Part shown: positions 28,533 to 40,212 of the stretch, piece after piece
How the letters are laid out: each line of letters begins with the position of its first letter
How positions within the stretch are numbered: the stretch's first letter is position 1
Notes under the pieces: model-generated
The model's input: the letters and a program-made list of their open reading frames with translations, nothing else
Databases searched by the model: none
Told to the model about the DNA's origin: nothing
Origin: Lichenihabitans psoromatis
Lineage (GTDB): Bacteria; Pseudomonadota; Alphaproteobacteria; Rhizobiales; Beijerinckiaceae
DNA: 64,000 nucleotides
Reading direction: 5' to 3'
Assembly (NCBI RefSeq): GCF_004323635.1
Contig: NZ_CP036515.1
Span: 248,001-312,000, forward strand
Program-made: the position numbers and the translations under genes

Positions 28533-29250
28533 GGATGGTTTCTGCCGCCGAGGCACGTCGGGTCGCGCGCCCGGCCGCTTCGGCGGCGGATTTCGAGACA
28601 TGCGAGGCCCGGTTGATGGCCTGAAGGTTGGGGAACCCCCAATAGGCGAGAAGCGCGGGCCACTTCACCTCCCGGTGATCGCGCCACACCTCGAACAGCG
28701 GCGTCCGGTGATCGACCTCGGCGGCGCGCAAAAGGCGCGTTCCGGTTTCCGGGCATTTCCGCTTCTGCAGCCGCCGCAGCACTTTCGCCTGCGCGGTCGG
28801 CGCGAGCCAAAGACGCCAGGCTTCCACACAGCAGGCATGCCAGCGGGCACGGGTATTGGGCTTTCCATCGCCCCATAGATCTCGGTGCCAGCCAAATTTA
28901 AAGACCGGTTGACCGCAGACGCAGCAATGGCCCGCCCCGCGTGTCAGCGCGCTCTCGCGATAAGGCGCCGGCGGCACGCGAAAGCTCATCGGCAACCCCG
29001 ATTCCGGCGCGGTCGACAGTCGCCACGTCCAGCCCTCGGGCGCGCCGCTGCGCTGCGCCAAAGCCCGCGACAACCGGTCGGCCCGCACCGGATGCGCGCG
29101 CCAATAACTCGCGACGGCGAGGCGCGGCAGCGGCGGAATGAGCGACCGGCCGAATGCGTGGACCGACACCGCCGTGGGAAAGATCGGCGGCATGGCTTTC
29201 AAAAGCCGTGCGCGCGCCTGTTCGTTCTTCTGGTCTCGCCATTGCGACAT
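28525..29250 (-). CDS. Probable HNH endonuclease-like protein
   Basis: A 241-residue protein of unknown role. The central CCVCGQPVFK...WHACCVEAW cysteine pairs look like a zinc-binding knuckle, and the C-terminal AEVDHRTPLFEVWRDHRE followed ~30 residues later by NLQAINRASHVSKS has the His-Asn-His spacing of HNH nucleases. The N-terminal half is Arg/Ala-rich and has no known domain. I chose the ATG at 29250 because the longer frame begins in low-complexity sequence. It overlaps msrP by eight bases at the 3' end and is divergent from the apionate operon. Family is likely, function is not known. Confidence 0.65.
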   Translation of the reverse strand: MSQWRDQKNEQARARLLKAMPPIFPTAVSVHAFGRSLIPPLPRLAVASYWRAHPVRADRLSRALAQRSGAPEGWTWRLSTAPESGLPMSFRVPPAPYRESALTRGAGHCCVCGQPVFKFGWHRDLWGDGKPNTRARWHACCVEAWRLWLAPTAQAKVLRRLQKRKCPETGTRLLRAAEVDHRTPLFEVWRDHREVKWPALLAYWGFPNLQAINRASHVSKSAAEAAGRATRRASAAETILT

Positions 29251-29329
29251 CGCGAATCGCCTTGATGCTGTTGCGCTCGTGCTTACGCCAGCAGGTCGCC
29301 TCGTCGCAACGCATCGTCTCATCCGTTAT

Positions 29330-29350
29330 CTGGTTGACTCATCATACCAG
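29330..29350. promoter_or_regulatory. Candidate GntR operator and promoter ahead of the apnO operon
   Basis: CTGGT at 29330 and ACCAG at 29346 form an inverted repeat around 11 bases. The right part contains TCATCATACCAG (29339-29350), a 12-base string found again in the regulator/RLP intergenic region at 36587-36598. It overlaps a TTGACT (29334-29339) that could be the -35 of a promoter with GAATAC near 29555 minus 200, that is at 29355-29360. Such placement suits repression by the GntR protein of this cluster. Confidence 0.45.
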
Positions 29351-29487
29351 TTTTGAATACGGTTGATGAGAGGCGCAAGAGCGGTGCCGAACAGGGATCG
29401 TGCGCCAAGCCCTCCCCGTGACACTCCGCTCGATTGTGCAGCATCGAGCGCAGCCGCCACGGCGATGCGCTTAGGGAGCGAGACGCG

Positions 29488-31331
<1,844 letters not shown>

Positions 31332-31340
31332 GACGTGACC

Positions 31341-31365
31341 GGGAGGCGCCCGTGCGGCGCTTCCC
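31341..31365 (+). other. Intercistronic hairpin after the binding-protein gene
   Basis: A 10-bp stem GGGAGGCGCC/GGCGCTTCCC (one G-U pair) with a 5-base loop, 10 bases after the stop codon and without a run of T. Such hairpins after binding-protein genes typically protect the upstream part of the mRNA from 3' exonucleases, raising its level over the membrane components. Confidence 0.6.
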
Positions 31366-31391
31366 TCCCCCGCCCCTAAGCACGGTGATCG

Positions 31392-32038
31392 ATGCGCGTT
31401 TTCCTTCTGCCCTGCCTCGGTGTCGCGGCCTTGCTTGCGGGTTGCAAGATCGAGAAGACGGCCGTTGTCGACCCCTCGCAGACCGCGACATCGGTCTTCA
31501 TCAACGATGCGTCCTTCGATCCGGCCAAAATGGTCGATACGGATTGGGACACGACGATCCTTCCCGCGCTGCGAACCAAGGCCGGCCCTTATGATGAGGT
31601 CGCCGCTGCGATTGCGGCCAATCCAGATGCGGCCGGCGACCGTTTCGGCTTTCGCGAGACGGCAACGGGTGGCCCCTGGACCTATGTGGCCAAGCTTGAC
31701 GGAACCGTGACGGCCGCCAACACCGAGTCCCGCGCCGCGACGCTCGACATCAAGACGGCAGCGGGGAAGCTCGTGACGGTGCAGATCGGGCCGGTGGTGC
31801 GCGGGACGACGATCCGCGACACGGTCACGACCAGACCGTTCGGTTCGTTCAAGAACCAGGTCGATTACGCCCAATTCGGCAAGTCGCTCAATGCGAAAGC
31901 CAATGCGACGGCGCTCGCCAAAGTGCCGCGACAGGATCTCATCGGCGCTCACGTGACCGCCCTCGGCGCGTTTCAGGCCGGAGCTGCCGGCGCCGCGCCG
32001 CTCTTCACCCCGGTCGAGATCACGGTCGGGGCCAAGCC

Positions 32039-32042
<4 letters not shown>
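31392..32042 (+). CDS. DUF2291-family lipoprotein
   Basis: A 216-residue protein with a lipoprotein signal peptide (lipobox LLAGC, Cys at residue 18, followed by KIEKT). Motifs in the body (DDASFDPAKMVDTDWDTTILPALRTKA-like opening, QIGPVVRGTTIRD, FKNQVDYAQFGKSLNAKA) fit DUF2291 (PF10054), a family that is regularly encoded between sugar-binding proteins and ABC ATPases of RbsABC-type operons. Its role is unknown; an envelope accessory to this transporter is the natural guess. Overlaps the ATPase gene by four bases. Confidence 0.8.
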
Positions 32043-33628
<1,586 letters not shown>

Positions 33629-33632
33629 GATC

Positions 33633-34697
33633 ATGACGGCAGTGCCGCAGGCCAATCCCCGCGCAAGCGCCACCAGCGGTTCGCTGCTGCTCAATGTGAT
33701 GAAGCTTCGCACCTTCATCGCCCTTTTCGCCGTGCTGATCGTTTTCTCGATCCTCGCACCGAACTTCATGTCGAGCGCCAACCTGATCTTGATGGCGAAA
33801 CATGTCGCGCTGAACGCTTTCCTGGCGATTGGCATGACCTTCGTGATCGTCACCGGCGGCATCGACCTCTCGGTCGGCTCGATCGTCGGCCTCTGTTCGA
33901 TGGTGGCCGGCGGACTTCTCTTCAATGGGCTGGTGCTACCGGTCGGCTACACGGTCTGGTTCAGCGTCCCCGAAACCGTGCTGGTCACCCTCGCGGTCGG
34001 CATCTTCATCGGCTGGATCAACGGGCTTCTGATCACCCGGCTGAACGTGGCGCCGTTCATCGCGACGCTCGGGACGCTCTATATCGCGCGCGGGGCGGCG
34101 CTGCTGCTTTCGGACGGTCGAACGTTCCCCAACCTCGCCGGTAAGCCGCAACTCGGTAACCAGGGCTTCGACGTCATCGGCGGCGGCCGGTTCCTCAACC
34201 TGCCCTATGCGGTCTGGGCGCTGCTGGTCGTGGCGCTGGTGGCCGCCTATGTGGCCCGCTCCACACCGCTCGGGCGACATATCTTCGCGGTCGGCGGCAA
34301 CGAACGCGCCGCGGCGCTATCGGGCATCCGGGTCAATTCCGTGAAGATGTTCGTCTACATGTTCTCCGGTTTCTGTGCCGCCATCGTCGGCCTCATCATC
34401 GCGTCCGAGCTCATGGCCGCTCATCCCGCCACCGGCGAGACGTTCGAGCTCAACGCCATCGCGGCGGCCGTCCTCGGCGGCACCTCCATGTCGGGCGGTC
34501 GCGGCACCGTCGGCGGCACGGTCATCGGCGCCTTCGTGATCGGCATTCTCTCGGATGGGCTCGTCATGATGGGCGTCAGCTCGTTCTGGCAAACCGTCAT
34601 CAAGGGCCTCGTCATCGTTGCGGCCGTCGTGGTCGATCAAGCCCAGCGCAAGCTGCAGCAGCGGGTCGCCCTCATGCAGGTCGCCAAGCAGTCATGA
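33633..34697 (+). CDS. Sugar ABC transporter permease (RbsC type)
   Basis: A 354-residue integral membrane protein of the BPD_transp_2 family, with about ten hydrophobic helices. The marker segment is FVIVTGGIDLSVGSIVGLCSM, and the cytoplasmic coupling loop reads AVGGNERAAALSGIRVN. The start at 33633 follows GAAGGACC; the frame extends to 33615 without signal. It forms the pore with the binding protein and tandem ATPase encoded just upstream, and shares four bases with the dehydrogenase gene behind it. Confidence 0.95.
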   Translation: MTAVPQANPRASATSGSLLLNVMKLRTFIALFAVLIVFSILAPNFMSSANLILMAKHVALNAFLAIGMTFVIVTGGIDLSVGSIVGLCSMVAGGLLFNGLVLPVGYTVWFSVPETVLVTLAVGIFIGWINGLLITRLNVAPFIATLGTLYIARGAALLLSDGRTFPNLAGKPQLGNQGFDVIGGGRFLNLPYAVWALLVVALVAAYVARSTPLGRHIFAVGGNERAAALSGIRVNSVKMFVYMFSGFCAAIVGLIIASELMAAHPATGETFELNAIAAAVLGGTSMSGGRGTVGGTVIGAFVIGILSDGLVMMGVSSFWQTVIKGLVIVAAVVVDQAQRKLQQRVALMQVAKQS

Positions 34698-35725
34698 GCA
34701 CCCCTCTGCGCGGCGCCGTCATCGGCTGCGGGTTCTTCGCACTCAACCAATTGCACGCCTGGCGCGATCTTCCGGATGCGACGATCGTGGCGATCTGCGA
34801 CCGCGATCCCGCGCGGTTGGTCGAGGTCGGCGACACCTTCGATATCGCAACCCGCTACACGGATGCGGCGGAGCTGTTCGCCCGGGAGCGGCTCGACTTC
34901 GTCGACATCGCCACGACCGTGCAAAGCCACCGCGCCCTGGTCGAACTCGCGGCGGCCCACCGCGTCCCGGTGATCTGTCAGAAGCCCTTCGCGGCGTCGA
35001 TGGCGGATGCACGCGCCATGGTGGCGGCCTGCGACGCGGCGGGCGTGCCCCTGATGGTGCACGAAAATTTCCGCTGGCAGAGCGCCATCATGGCCGTGAA
35101 AGCCGCTATCGAGACGGGCCGGATCGGCCAGCCGTTTTGGGGGCGCGTGTCGTTTCGCTCCGCCTTTGATGTGTTCAGCGGCCAGCCCTACCTCGCGACG
35201 GGGTCGCGCTTCATCATCGAGGATCTCGGCATTCATGTGCTCGACGTCGCCCGCTTCCTGTTCGGCGACGTCACCCGCCTCACGGCCCGAACACGGCGCG
35301 TCAATCCGGCGATCGCGGGCGAGGACGTCGCCACAATGATGCTCGATCACGTCGACGGCCTGACCTCGATCGTCGATTGCTCTTATGCGACCCGACTTGC
35401 GGCCGAGCCCTTCCCCGAGACGTTTGTCGAGGTCGACGGATCGCTTGGCACAATCCGTCTTTCGCAAGGCTATTGCCTGACTATCACGACGGTGGACGCC
35501 ACGAGCGTGGAGGATGTGTCGCCCCCGCTCCTGCCCTGGGCGTCACGCCCTTGGCACAATATTCAGGAGAGCGTGATGCTGATCCAACGTCACTGGCTCG
35601 CAGCCCTTCGCACAGGAACGGAGCCGGCCACGTCGGGCCGTGACAATCTCAAGACCCTGGCATTGGTCGAAGCCGCCTATGCCGGAGCATCCGAGGAGCG
35701 GTGGATCGCGACCGCTGAGATTTAA
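34694..35725 (+). CDS. apsD: Gfo/Idh/MocA dehydrogenase, ApsD-like (D-apiose dehydrogenase)
   Basis: A 343-residue NAD(P)-dependent sugar dehydrogenase. The Rossmann motif is VIGCGFFALNQLHAW, the catalytic lysine lies in VICQKPFAA, and the His/Asp pair is in IEDLGIHVLDVARFLFGD. D-apiose dehydrogenases that oxidise D-apiose to D-apionolactone belong to this superfamily, so the call rests on the neighbours (ApnO-, OiaK-like enzymes and RLP), not on sequence alone. The gene is the last of the operon. Its stop overlaps that of the convergent GntR gene by four bases. Confidence 0.7.
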   Translation: MSTPLRGAVIGCGFFALNQLHAWRDLPDATIVAICDRDPARLVEVGDTFDIATRYTDAAELFARERLDFVDIATTVQSHRALVELAAAHRVPVICQKPFAASMADARAMVAACDAAGVPLMVHENFRWQSAIMAVKAAIETGRIGQPFWGRVSFRSAFDVFSGQPYLATGSRFIIEDLGIHVLDVARFLFGDVTRLTARTRRVNPAIAGEDVATMMLDHVDGLTSIVDCSYATRLAAEPFPETFVEVDGSLGTIRLSQGYCLTITTVDATSVEDVSPPLLPWASRPWHNIQESVMLIQRHWLAALRTGTEPATSGRDNLKTLALVEAAYAGASEERWIATAEI

Positions 35726-36450
35726 GACGATCGCTCAGGATTGCTGCCATGGTGGGTATAGAGGCCGCTCGATCGATCGAGATGACGGATCATCGCGGTT
35801 TCCGCCTGGTCGGGGTCACGTGCCGCGATCGCCGCGATGATTTCCGCATGTTCGGACAGGGTCAGGGTTTCTTTGCCGGTCCAGATCAGCACATGGGTGT
35901 GGTAGTGTTTCAGCCAGTTCAGCATGGCTTCACTGACGCCCGCATAGATCGGGTTGCCCGACAGCGCGGCGATTTGCGTGTGGAATGCCATGTCGGCGGC
36001 AATGAACGCCTCGGCCTGACCGAGGCTTTCGCGCTGCCGATCAACCACGGCGTCGAGCTGCGCGATATCGTCCGACGTCGCGCGCAAGGCCGCCTCCCGC
36101 ACCATGCCGCGTTCGAAAAAGCGGCGCGCATCTTTAAGATGATCCAACGAGTCCGGCGATGTGGTCAGCATGATATTGGCCGCCATATCGACCTGCTGGA
36201 TCAACGACCGAGCCGTCAATTGACGGACCTTCGCACGCTCACCATGCGAGATCGACAAGAGCCCCATGTTGCTGAGTGCCTGCATGGCTTCGCGGATCGC
36301 GGGACGCCCGACGCCGAACCGCTCCATCAGATCGCGCTCGGAGGGAATGGCCTCGCCCGGCCGGACGTCGCCACTGGTGATCATCGCCTTCAGTCGATCG
36401 AAGACCTCGTCGGACAATTTGCGCCGGATGATGGGATCGGGAACCGACAT
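35722..36450 (-). CDS. GntR/FadR-family transcription regulator (NanR-like)
   Basis: A 242-residue repressor-type protein. The N-terminal winged helix (PIIRRKLSDEVFDRLKAMITSGDVRPGEAIPSERDLMERFGVGRPAIREAMQAL) is followed by an all-helical FCD ligand-binding domain (FERGMVREAALRATSDDIAQLD ... ADMAFHTQIAALSGNPIYAGV ... HAEIIAAIAARDP) with the metal-binding Asp/His set. The HGERAKV stretch between the domains is as in NanR. The chosen ATG (36450) starts at MSVPDPII; the frame opens at 36555 in low-quality sequence. Position between the two operons indicates that it controls the apionate genes, probably releasing DNA on binding a pathway acid. Confidence 0.92.
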   Translation of the reverse strand: MSVPDPIIRRKLSDEVFDRLKAMITSGDVRPGEAIPSERDLMERFGVGRPAIREAMQALSNMGLLSISHGERAKVRQLTARSLIQQVDMAANIMLTTSPDSLDHLKDARRFFERGMVREAALRATSDDIAQLDAVVDRQRESLGQAEAFIAADMAFHTQIAALSGNPIYAGVSEAMLNWLKHYHTHVLIWTGKETLTLSEHAEIIAAIAARDPDQAETAMIRHLDRSSGLYTHHGSNPERSS

Positions 36451-36548
36451 GGTTTGCGGCCTTGATTGATGCGGTCGACCGTCTGGACGGCGTCCGGTGC
36501 AACGATCGTTTATCGCGAAAGCGAGCCGAGACGCTATGCCGATCCTCG

Positions 36549-36613
36549 TTGACACGGGAGGAGCGGCTCCATCACAAAAGGCATGGTCATCATACCAGCG
36601 ATGCGACCGGTAT
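36549..36613. promoter_or_regulatory. Regulator/RLP intergenic control region
   Basis: TTGACA at 36549 is a good -35 element for the RLP operon, although no strong -10 follows at the right spacing. TGGTCATCATACCA (36584-36597) is a TGGT-N6-ACCA inverted repeat that contains the 12-base string shared with the apnO promoter region. A further GGTAT half-site lies at 36609-36613. NanR-type proteins bind GGTATA-like repeats, which fits. Confidence 0.45.
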
Positions 36614-36646
36614 CGTCAAGGCTCGGCACGAGAATGGGAGGAGATC

Positions 36647-37927
36647 ATGCCATCACCGCAGCCACACGAGGTGATCCGCGTCACCTACCGGCTCGAAACG
36701 TCGGGCGACATCGCCGCCATCGCGGCCAAGATCGCCAGCGATCAGTCGACCGGAACCTTCGTGGACGTGCCCGGCGAAACGCCTGAGCTCAAAGCCCGCG
36801 TCGCGGCCCGGGTCACGGCCGTCCGTCCGCTCGCATCAGTGGATCGGCCTTCATGGCCCGAGGCTTGCGCCACAGGCCCCGTTCGGCGGGCCGATGTCGA
36901 CATCGAATTCCCGCTCGATGCCGTCGGGACCGATATCGCGGCGCTCACGACGATTGCGCTCGGTGGGGCCTTCTCGATCAAAGGTCTATCCGGCCTTCGC
37001 ATCGTCGGCCTGACGCTGCCGGCCGCCTTCGGCCGCGATCATCCCGGCCCGCAATTCGGCATCGCGGGCAGCCGCCGACTGACCGGGGTCTACGACCGCC
37101 CGATCATCGGCACGATCGTCAAGCCCGCCCTCGGCCTCCGGCCGCTCGAGACCGCTGCTTTGGTGCGCGACCTTGTCGAGGCGGATGTCGACTTCATCAA
37201 GGACGACGAGAAACTGATGAGCCCGGCCTATTCCAGCCTGGAAGACCGTGTCGGTGCCATCATGCCGATCATTCTCGACCACGAGCAGAAGACCGGAAAG
37301 AAGGTGATGTATGCCTTTAACCTGACGAGCCACGACCCCGAGCGGATGGTGCGGGACCACGACATCATCGTCAAAGCCGGCGGCAATGCCGCCGTGGTGG
37401 CGATCCAGTCGATCGGCTTCGGCGGCATGGCCTTCCTCCGCAAACGATCGAGCCTCGCGCTCCACGCGCATCGCGCCGGATGGGACGTGCTGACCCGGCA
37501 TCCAGGGCTCGGCTTCGATTTTGCGGTCTACCAGCAACTCTGGCGGCTGCTCGGCGTCGACCAATTCCAGATCAACGGCATCGGCGTGAAATATTGGGAG
37601 CCGGACGAGTCGTTCGTGGCCTCGTTCGAGGCCGTGACGACGCCGATCTTTTCGGACGCCGATCGGGTGCTACCGGTCGCGGGCTCGGGCCAATGGGGTG
37701 GGCAGGCGCCGGAGACCTATCGGCGGACCGGCCGAACGGTCGATCTCATGTATCTCTGCGGCGGCGGCATCGTCAGCCACCCCGGCGGCCCAGCCGCGGG
37801 CGTGCGGGCCGTCCGGCAGGCGTGGGAGGCCGCCGTGGCCGACATTCCGCTCGCGGTCTATGCCGAGACTCACCCGGACCTCGCCCAATCGATCGCAAAA
37901 TTCGGAGGCTCCGCCAAGGATGCTTGA
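36647..37927 (+). CDS. RuBisCO-like protein, 3-oxo-isoapionate-4-phosphate processing (OiaX/OiaT type)
   Basis: A 426-residue form-IV RuBisCO homologue. Relative to RuBisCO the first active-site lysine is kept (TIVKPALGL, Lys159) but the second is alanine (KPA for KPK). The carbamylation motif is intact (FIKDDEK: Lys185, Asp187, Glu188), as are HAHR (His275, Arg276), a loop-6 Lys (IGVKYWE, Lys315), SGQWGG and CGGGIVSHPGG. The usual loop His before Lys315 is missing. It therefore cannot be a normal CO2-fixing enzyme. RLPs next to an OiaK-like kinase act on 3-oxo-isoapionate 4-phosphate, by decarboxylation (OiaX) or by transcarboxylation/hydrolysis (OiaT); I cannot tell which. Start 36647 has GGGAGGAGATC ahead; an upstream ATG at 36497 is unlikely. 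Confidence 0.85.
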   Translation: MPSPQPHEVIRVTYRLETSGDIAAIAAKIASDQSTGTFVDVPGETPELKARVAARVTAVRPLASVDRPSWPEACATGPVRRADVDIEFPLDAVGTDIAALTTIALGGAFSIKGLSGLRIVGLTLPAAFGRDHPGPQFGIAGSRRLTGVYDRPIIGTIVKPALGLRPLETAALVRDLVEADVDFIKDDEKLMSPAYSSLEDRVGAIMPIILDHEQKTGKKVMYAFNLTSHDPERMVRDHDIIVKAGGNAAVVAIQSIGFGGMAFLRKRSSLALHAHRAGWDVLTRHPGLGFDFAVYQQLWRLLGVDQFQINGIGVKYWEPDESFVASFEAVTTPIFSDADRVLPVAGSGQWGGQAPETYRRTGRTVDLMYLCGGGIVSHPGGPAAGVRAVRQAWEAAVADIPLAVYAETHPDLAQSIAKFGGSAKDA

Positions 37928-39272
37928 TCCACATGCGCCGCTTCTCGCCTTCTACGGCGACGATCTGACCGGCTCGACCGACGCCATGGAGGCGCTCGCC
38001 CAGCATGGCGTGCCGACCGTCCTGTTCATGCAGCAGCCGACCGTCGAGCAACGCGCACGGTTCAGCGAGGCCCGTGCGATCGGCCTCGCCGGAACCAGCC
38101 GCAGCGAAACGCCCGACTGGATGCAGCGGCATCTCACGCCCGCCTTCGCGTGGCTGCATGGGCTCGGCGCAGAGATCTGCCACTACAAGGTCTGTTCCAC
38201 CTTCGATTCCAGCCCGGAAATCGGCAGCATCGGATGCGCCATCGAGATCGGCGCCGAGATTTTCGGCCAAGCCAACGTGCCGTTGGTGATCGGCGCGCCG
38301 GAGTTGAAGCGCTACACGGCCTTCGGAACGCTTTTCGCGGCCTATCAGGGCGCCACCTATCGGATCGACCGCCATCCCGTGATGAGCCGGCACCCGGTGA
38401 CCCCGATGCACGAGGCGGACCTGCGCCTGCATCTCGCCCGCCAGACGGAGCGCCGGATCGCTCTCGTCGATCTCGCCATGCTCGCGGCCGACGATCGATC
38501 GGCTCGCGTCGACGCGTTGCTGGCGGCTGGCGACGGTGTGGTGATGTTCGATGTCGCCGATGCCAGGACACAAGCAGCGGTGGGCCAAGAACTCTGGCGG
38601 CTGCGCCGGAAGGCTTCGTTCGTGGTCGGCTCGTCCGGCGTCGAATATGCGCTGCTGGGCGCCTGGCGCGCGGCAGGCTTGATCGGCGGCAGCATGGCCT
38701 TTCAGCATCCAGGCCGCGCGGAGCGGATCGCCGTCGTGTCCGGGAGTTGCTCCCCCACCACCGCACGCCAGATCAGCCATGCGGTCGACCACGGCTTCAT
38801 CGGCCTTCACATCGACGCGCAAAGCCTCAGCGGCCCGGACCGGGAGACCGCGATCGCCAATGCCATCGATCGTGGGCTGGCGGTGCTGCAGACCGGCCGC
38901 AGCGTGATTCTCTATACGGCTCTCGGGCCCGAAAGCGACCTTGGCGCGTCGCTCGATCCAGCCCAGGGCGGCCGCCATGCCATCGGCGTCGCCTTGGGCC
39001 GTATTCTGCGTCGGCTCGTGGAAGCCGAAACGCTGACACGCGCCGTCATCGCAGGTGGCGACACGTCGAGCCATGCGTTGCGGGAACTCGACGTCTTCGC
39101 GCTCGAAACCAAGCTACCCTTACCTCAAACGCCGGGATCCCCGCTGTGCAAGGCGTTCAGCGACCAAGCGGCTTTCGATGGTTTGGAGATCGCGCTCAAG
39201 GGCGGGCAAGTCGGCAATGACGATTATTTCTGTCTGATCCGCGAGGGGGGAGCGTCTGCGCCAACGCCCTAA
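37920..39272 (+). CDS. oiaK: DUF1537 four-carbon-acid-sugar kinase family, OiaK-like
   Basis: A 450-residue kinase with the two-domain DUF1537 fold. The N-terminal substrate domain begins LLAFYGDDLTGSTDAMEALAQHG, and the C-terminal nucleotide-binding domain has VVSGSCSPTTARQI, ALGRILRRLVEAETLTRAVIAGGDTSSHAL. OiaK phosphorylates 3-oxo-isoapionate to its 4-phosphate, the substrate of the RLP encoded just upstream. The ATG at 37920 overlaps the RLP stop by eight bases with AAGGA and GGAGG before it, so the two are translationally coupled. A longer frame to 37698 lies within the RLP and is not the start. Confidence 0.82.
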   Translation: MLDPHAPLLAFYGDDLTGSTDAMEALAQHGVPTVLFMQQPTVEQRARFSEARAIGLAGTSRSETPDWMQRHLTPAFAWLHGLGAEICHYKVCSTFDSSPEIGSIGCAIEIGAEIFGQANVPLVIGAPELKRYTAFGTLFAAYQGATYRIDRHPVMSRHPVTPMHEADLRLHLARQTERRIALVDLAMLAADDRSARVDALLAAGDGVVMFDVADARTQAAVGQELWRLRRKASFVVGSSGVEYALLGAWRAAGLIGGSMAFQHPGRAERIAVVSGSCSPTTARQISHAVDHGFIGLHIDAQSLSGPDRETAIANAIDRGLAVLQTGRSVILYTALGPESDLGASLDPAQGGRHAIGVALGRILRRLVEAETLTRAVIAGGDTSSHALRELDVFALETKLPLPQTPGSPLCKAFSDQAAFDGLEIALKGGQVGNDDYFCLIREGGASAPTP

Positions 39273-39471
39273 GGGGCAATCGGCGGTTTTGACCCGCTCG
39301 CTTCACGCCGGACAGGTGCGATCGGATTTGTGGTCACGGTTCCGCTTCAAGGCAAAGCTTGACGGAGCAGCCGGGTTGGGTGCCGAAGCTGGCTTGCTTT
39401 ATCGACAATGTCGGTCAAACGACTATGTCTTGCCGGACTAGCGGCTGATCGGGCCACGAGCAGGTAGAAAA

Positions 39472-40131
39472 ATGAGCGCACAATCGACGTTCCTCGTGTT
39501 TGGCGCCACGGGCGGGACGGGACAGCATTTCGTGTCGCTGGCGCTGAAGGACGGGCATTCGGTCAAAGCTTTTGCCCGTAGCCCGGCGAAACTCACGGTC
39601 CAGAACCCGAAGCTCAGCATTCATCAAGGGTCGATCACCGACATTGCCGATATCGACAGCTTGCTGGCCGGGGTCGATTTTGTTGTCGCGATGCTGGGAG
39701 ACGTGGCCGTCCAACGGGTCACGAAGATCAACACGGCCTTCGTCCATACGCTGGTCCCCGCCATGCGGCGACAGGGCGTCAAACGCTTCCTCTATCAGGC
39801 CGGCGGCTTGAGCAGACCCTATAAGGGACACCTCTCGCCCATTCTATGGACCATCCGAAACACGCTCGCTCGCGGCTTCATCGGCCAGCACGAGGATAAT
39901 GAAGCCGTGATGCAATATCTGGCCGAAGACGCCAGCGACTTGGAGTGGATGGTGCACCGGGCCGGCATCGGCTCCAACGGCGCCTCGAAAGGTGTGTTGA
40001 AGCGATCCACGTCGAAGTTCAGCGTGGCGACCTTCGGCGATTGCGCGGCTTACAACTACCGCACGGTCCAGGACGCGGCTGCGATTCATACGTGCGATCT
40101 AAGCTGCTATGCGAAGGGGGACCAACCTTAG
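39472..40131 (+). CDS. NAD(P)-binding protein, NmrA/SDR-like
   Basis: A 219-residue single-domain atypical short-chain dehydrogenase (NAD(P)H-binding). The nucleotide-binding motif is VFGATGGTGQHFVSLAL, followed by VKAFARSPAKL and GSITDIADIDSLLAGVDFVVAMLGD. A later YQAGGLSRPYKGH stretch replaces the canonical YxxxK. Such proteins are redox sensors or small-molecule oxidoreductases. It follows the oiaK-like gene by 199 bases, which contain no gene, and has no clear functional link to it. Confidence 0.85.
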   Translation: MSAQSTFLVFGATGGTGQHFVSLALKDGHSVKAFARSPAKLTVQNPKLSIHQGSITDIADIDSLLAGVDFVVAMLGDVAVQRVTKINTAFVHTLVPAMRRQGVKRFLYQAGGLSRPYKGHLSPILWTIRNTLARGFIGQHEDNEAVMQYLAEDASDLEWMVHRAGIGSNGASKGVLKRSTSKFSVATFGDCAAYNYRTVQDAAAIHTCDLSCYAKGDQP

Positions 40132-40212
40132 AAGGTCAGGCGCGATGCAGGGATCGTCGACCGATCGACCGTCTCGTTGCATCGCCAGGCGCCCGATCGC
40201 CTCGATCTAGAC

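Noticed and set aside
36647..37927. Reading the RLP as a CO2-fixing RuBisCO
   Set aside because: A key active-site lysine and a loop histidine are replaced, no phosphoribulokinase or cbb genes are present, and the neighbours are sugar-acid catabolic enzymes.
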